Assembly (NCBI GenBank): GCA_030430725.1
Contig: JAUIKP010000292.1
Span: forward strand, 1 to 5,026
Direction: 5' to 3'
Origin: Nitrospiria bacterium
Lineage (GTDB): Bacteria > Nitrospirota > Nitrospiria > Nitrospirales > UBA8639
Length of the DNA: 5,026 nucleotides
The notes below the pieces were generated by a model, which was not told the DNA's origin, did not search any database, and saw nothing but the letters and a program-made list of their open reading frames with translations. The translations under genes were made by a program, and so were the position numbers. Below are positions 4,831 through 5,026 of this stretch, in pieces (the first letter of the stretch is position 1; each line of letters starts with the position of its first letter).

Positions 4831-5026
4831 CTAGTTTGAAGAAAGTAGAGGTTTCAGATATTGCCCGGTGAGTGACTGAGGGGTGTTGGCGATGACTTCC
4901 GGAGTTCCTTCGCCCACGATGTGGCCGCCGGATTCGCCGCCACCGGGGCCGAGGTCGATGACCCAATCCGCGCATTTGATGACGTCCAGGTGATGTTCGA
5001 CGACCAGAACCGTATTCCCTTCATCC
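4831..5026 (-). CDS. uvrA: UvrA, excinuclease ABC subunit A (C-terminal part, gene runs off the window)
   Basis: UvrA dimers find bulky DNA lesions and load UvrB in nucleotide excision repair, in the cytoplasm. Only the last 64 codons are in the window, read on the minus strand and ending at TAG (4831-4833). They give [21 protein letters not shown], then [21 protein letters not shown], and finish [15 protein letters not shown]. This is the diagnostic end of the second ABC cassette: the [10 protein letters not shown] segment with the H-loop histidine, and the DLGPxGG...GGxIVxxGTP element. The frame is open with no lesions, unlike the relic at 1517-1910, so this is presumably the working copy. 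The start and upstream control lie beyond position 5026. The gene is convergent with the FRG gene. Confidence 0.93.
   Translation of the reverse strand, partial: DEGNTVLVVEHHLDVIKCADWVIDLGPGGGESGGHIVGEGTPEVIANTPQSLTGQYLKPLLSSN

Noticed and set aside
1..5026. CRISPR array or complete insertion sequence
   Set aside because: No regularly spaced identical repeats and no transposase or integrase frame are visible in the window.

Overview
The window is bacterial: compact genes, Shine-Dalgarno-type ribosome sites and bacterial gene families. Base composition is near 50% GC but patchy. The last complete gene is clearly more AT-rich than its neighbours. The sequence alone does not fix the taxon. It reads as an accessory stretch beside a housekeeping DNA-repair gene: small genes of toxin-antitoxin or unknown type, several gene fragments, degenerate repeats and long gaps.

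Layout. Positions 1-216 hold short inverted repeats and an 11-base match to the cyclic-di-GMP-I riboswitch core, followed by a truncated HicB-like antitoxin (217-333). A degenerate repeat (341-425) and about 460 bases without a recognisable gene come next. A DUF3024-family gene (888-1235) is followed by a probable terminator. At 1412-1522 lies the 5' part of a RelE/ParE-type addiction-module antitoxin, cut off exactly where an antisense relic of the uvrA 3' region (about 1517-1910, minus strand) begins. An apparently intact Phd/VapB-PIN (VapC) operon (2058-2770) has a promoter and a 15-bp palindromic operator. A second copy of the degenerate repeat follows (2843-2928). Then come an unrecognised conserved-looking gene (3143-3739), a structured spacer (3833-3900) and an FRG-domain gene (3946-4722). 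The window ends inside the 3' end of a second, intact-looking uvrA (4831-5026, minus strand).

How it fits together. Two uvrA 3' segments lie in the same orientation about 3.35 kb apart. One is decayed (frameshifts, a nonsense codon, a degraded ABC signature) and fused to an antitoxin fragment; the other has an open frame. The DNA between them is an intact addiction module plus two genes of unknown role. I infer repeated recombination next to uvrA that brought in small mobile genes. Weak integron-cassette-like signals (core-like heptamers just before two gene starts, and the 5' half of an attC-like site just after the FRG stop) offer one possible route. I see no integrase, transposase, tRNA, rRNA or CRISPR array.
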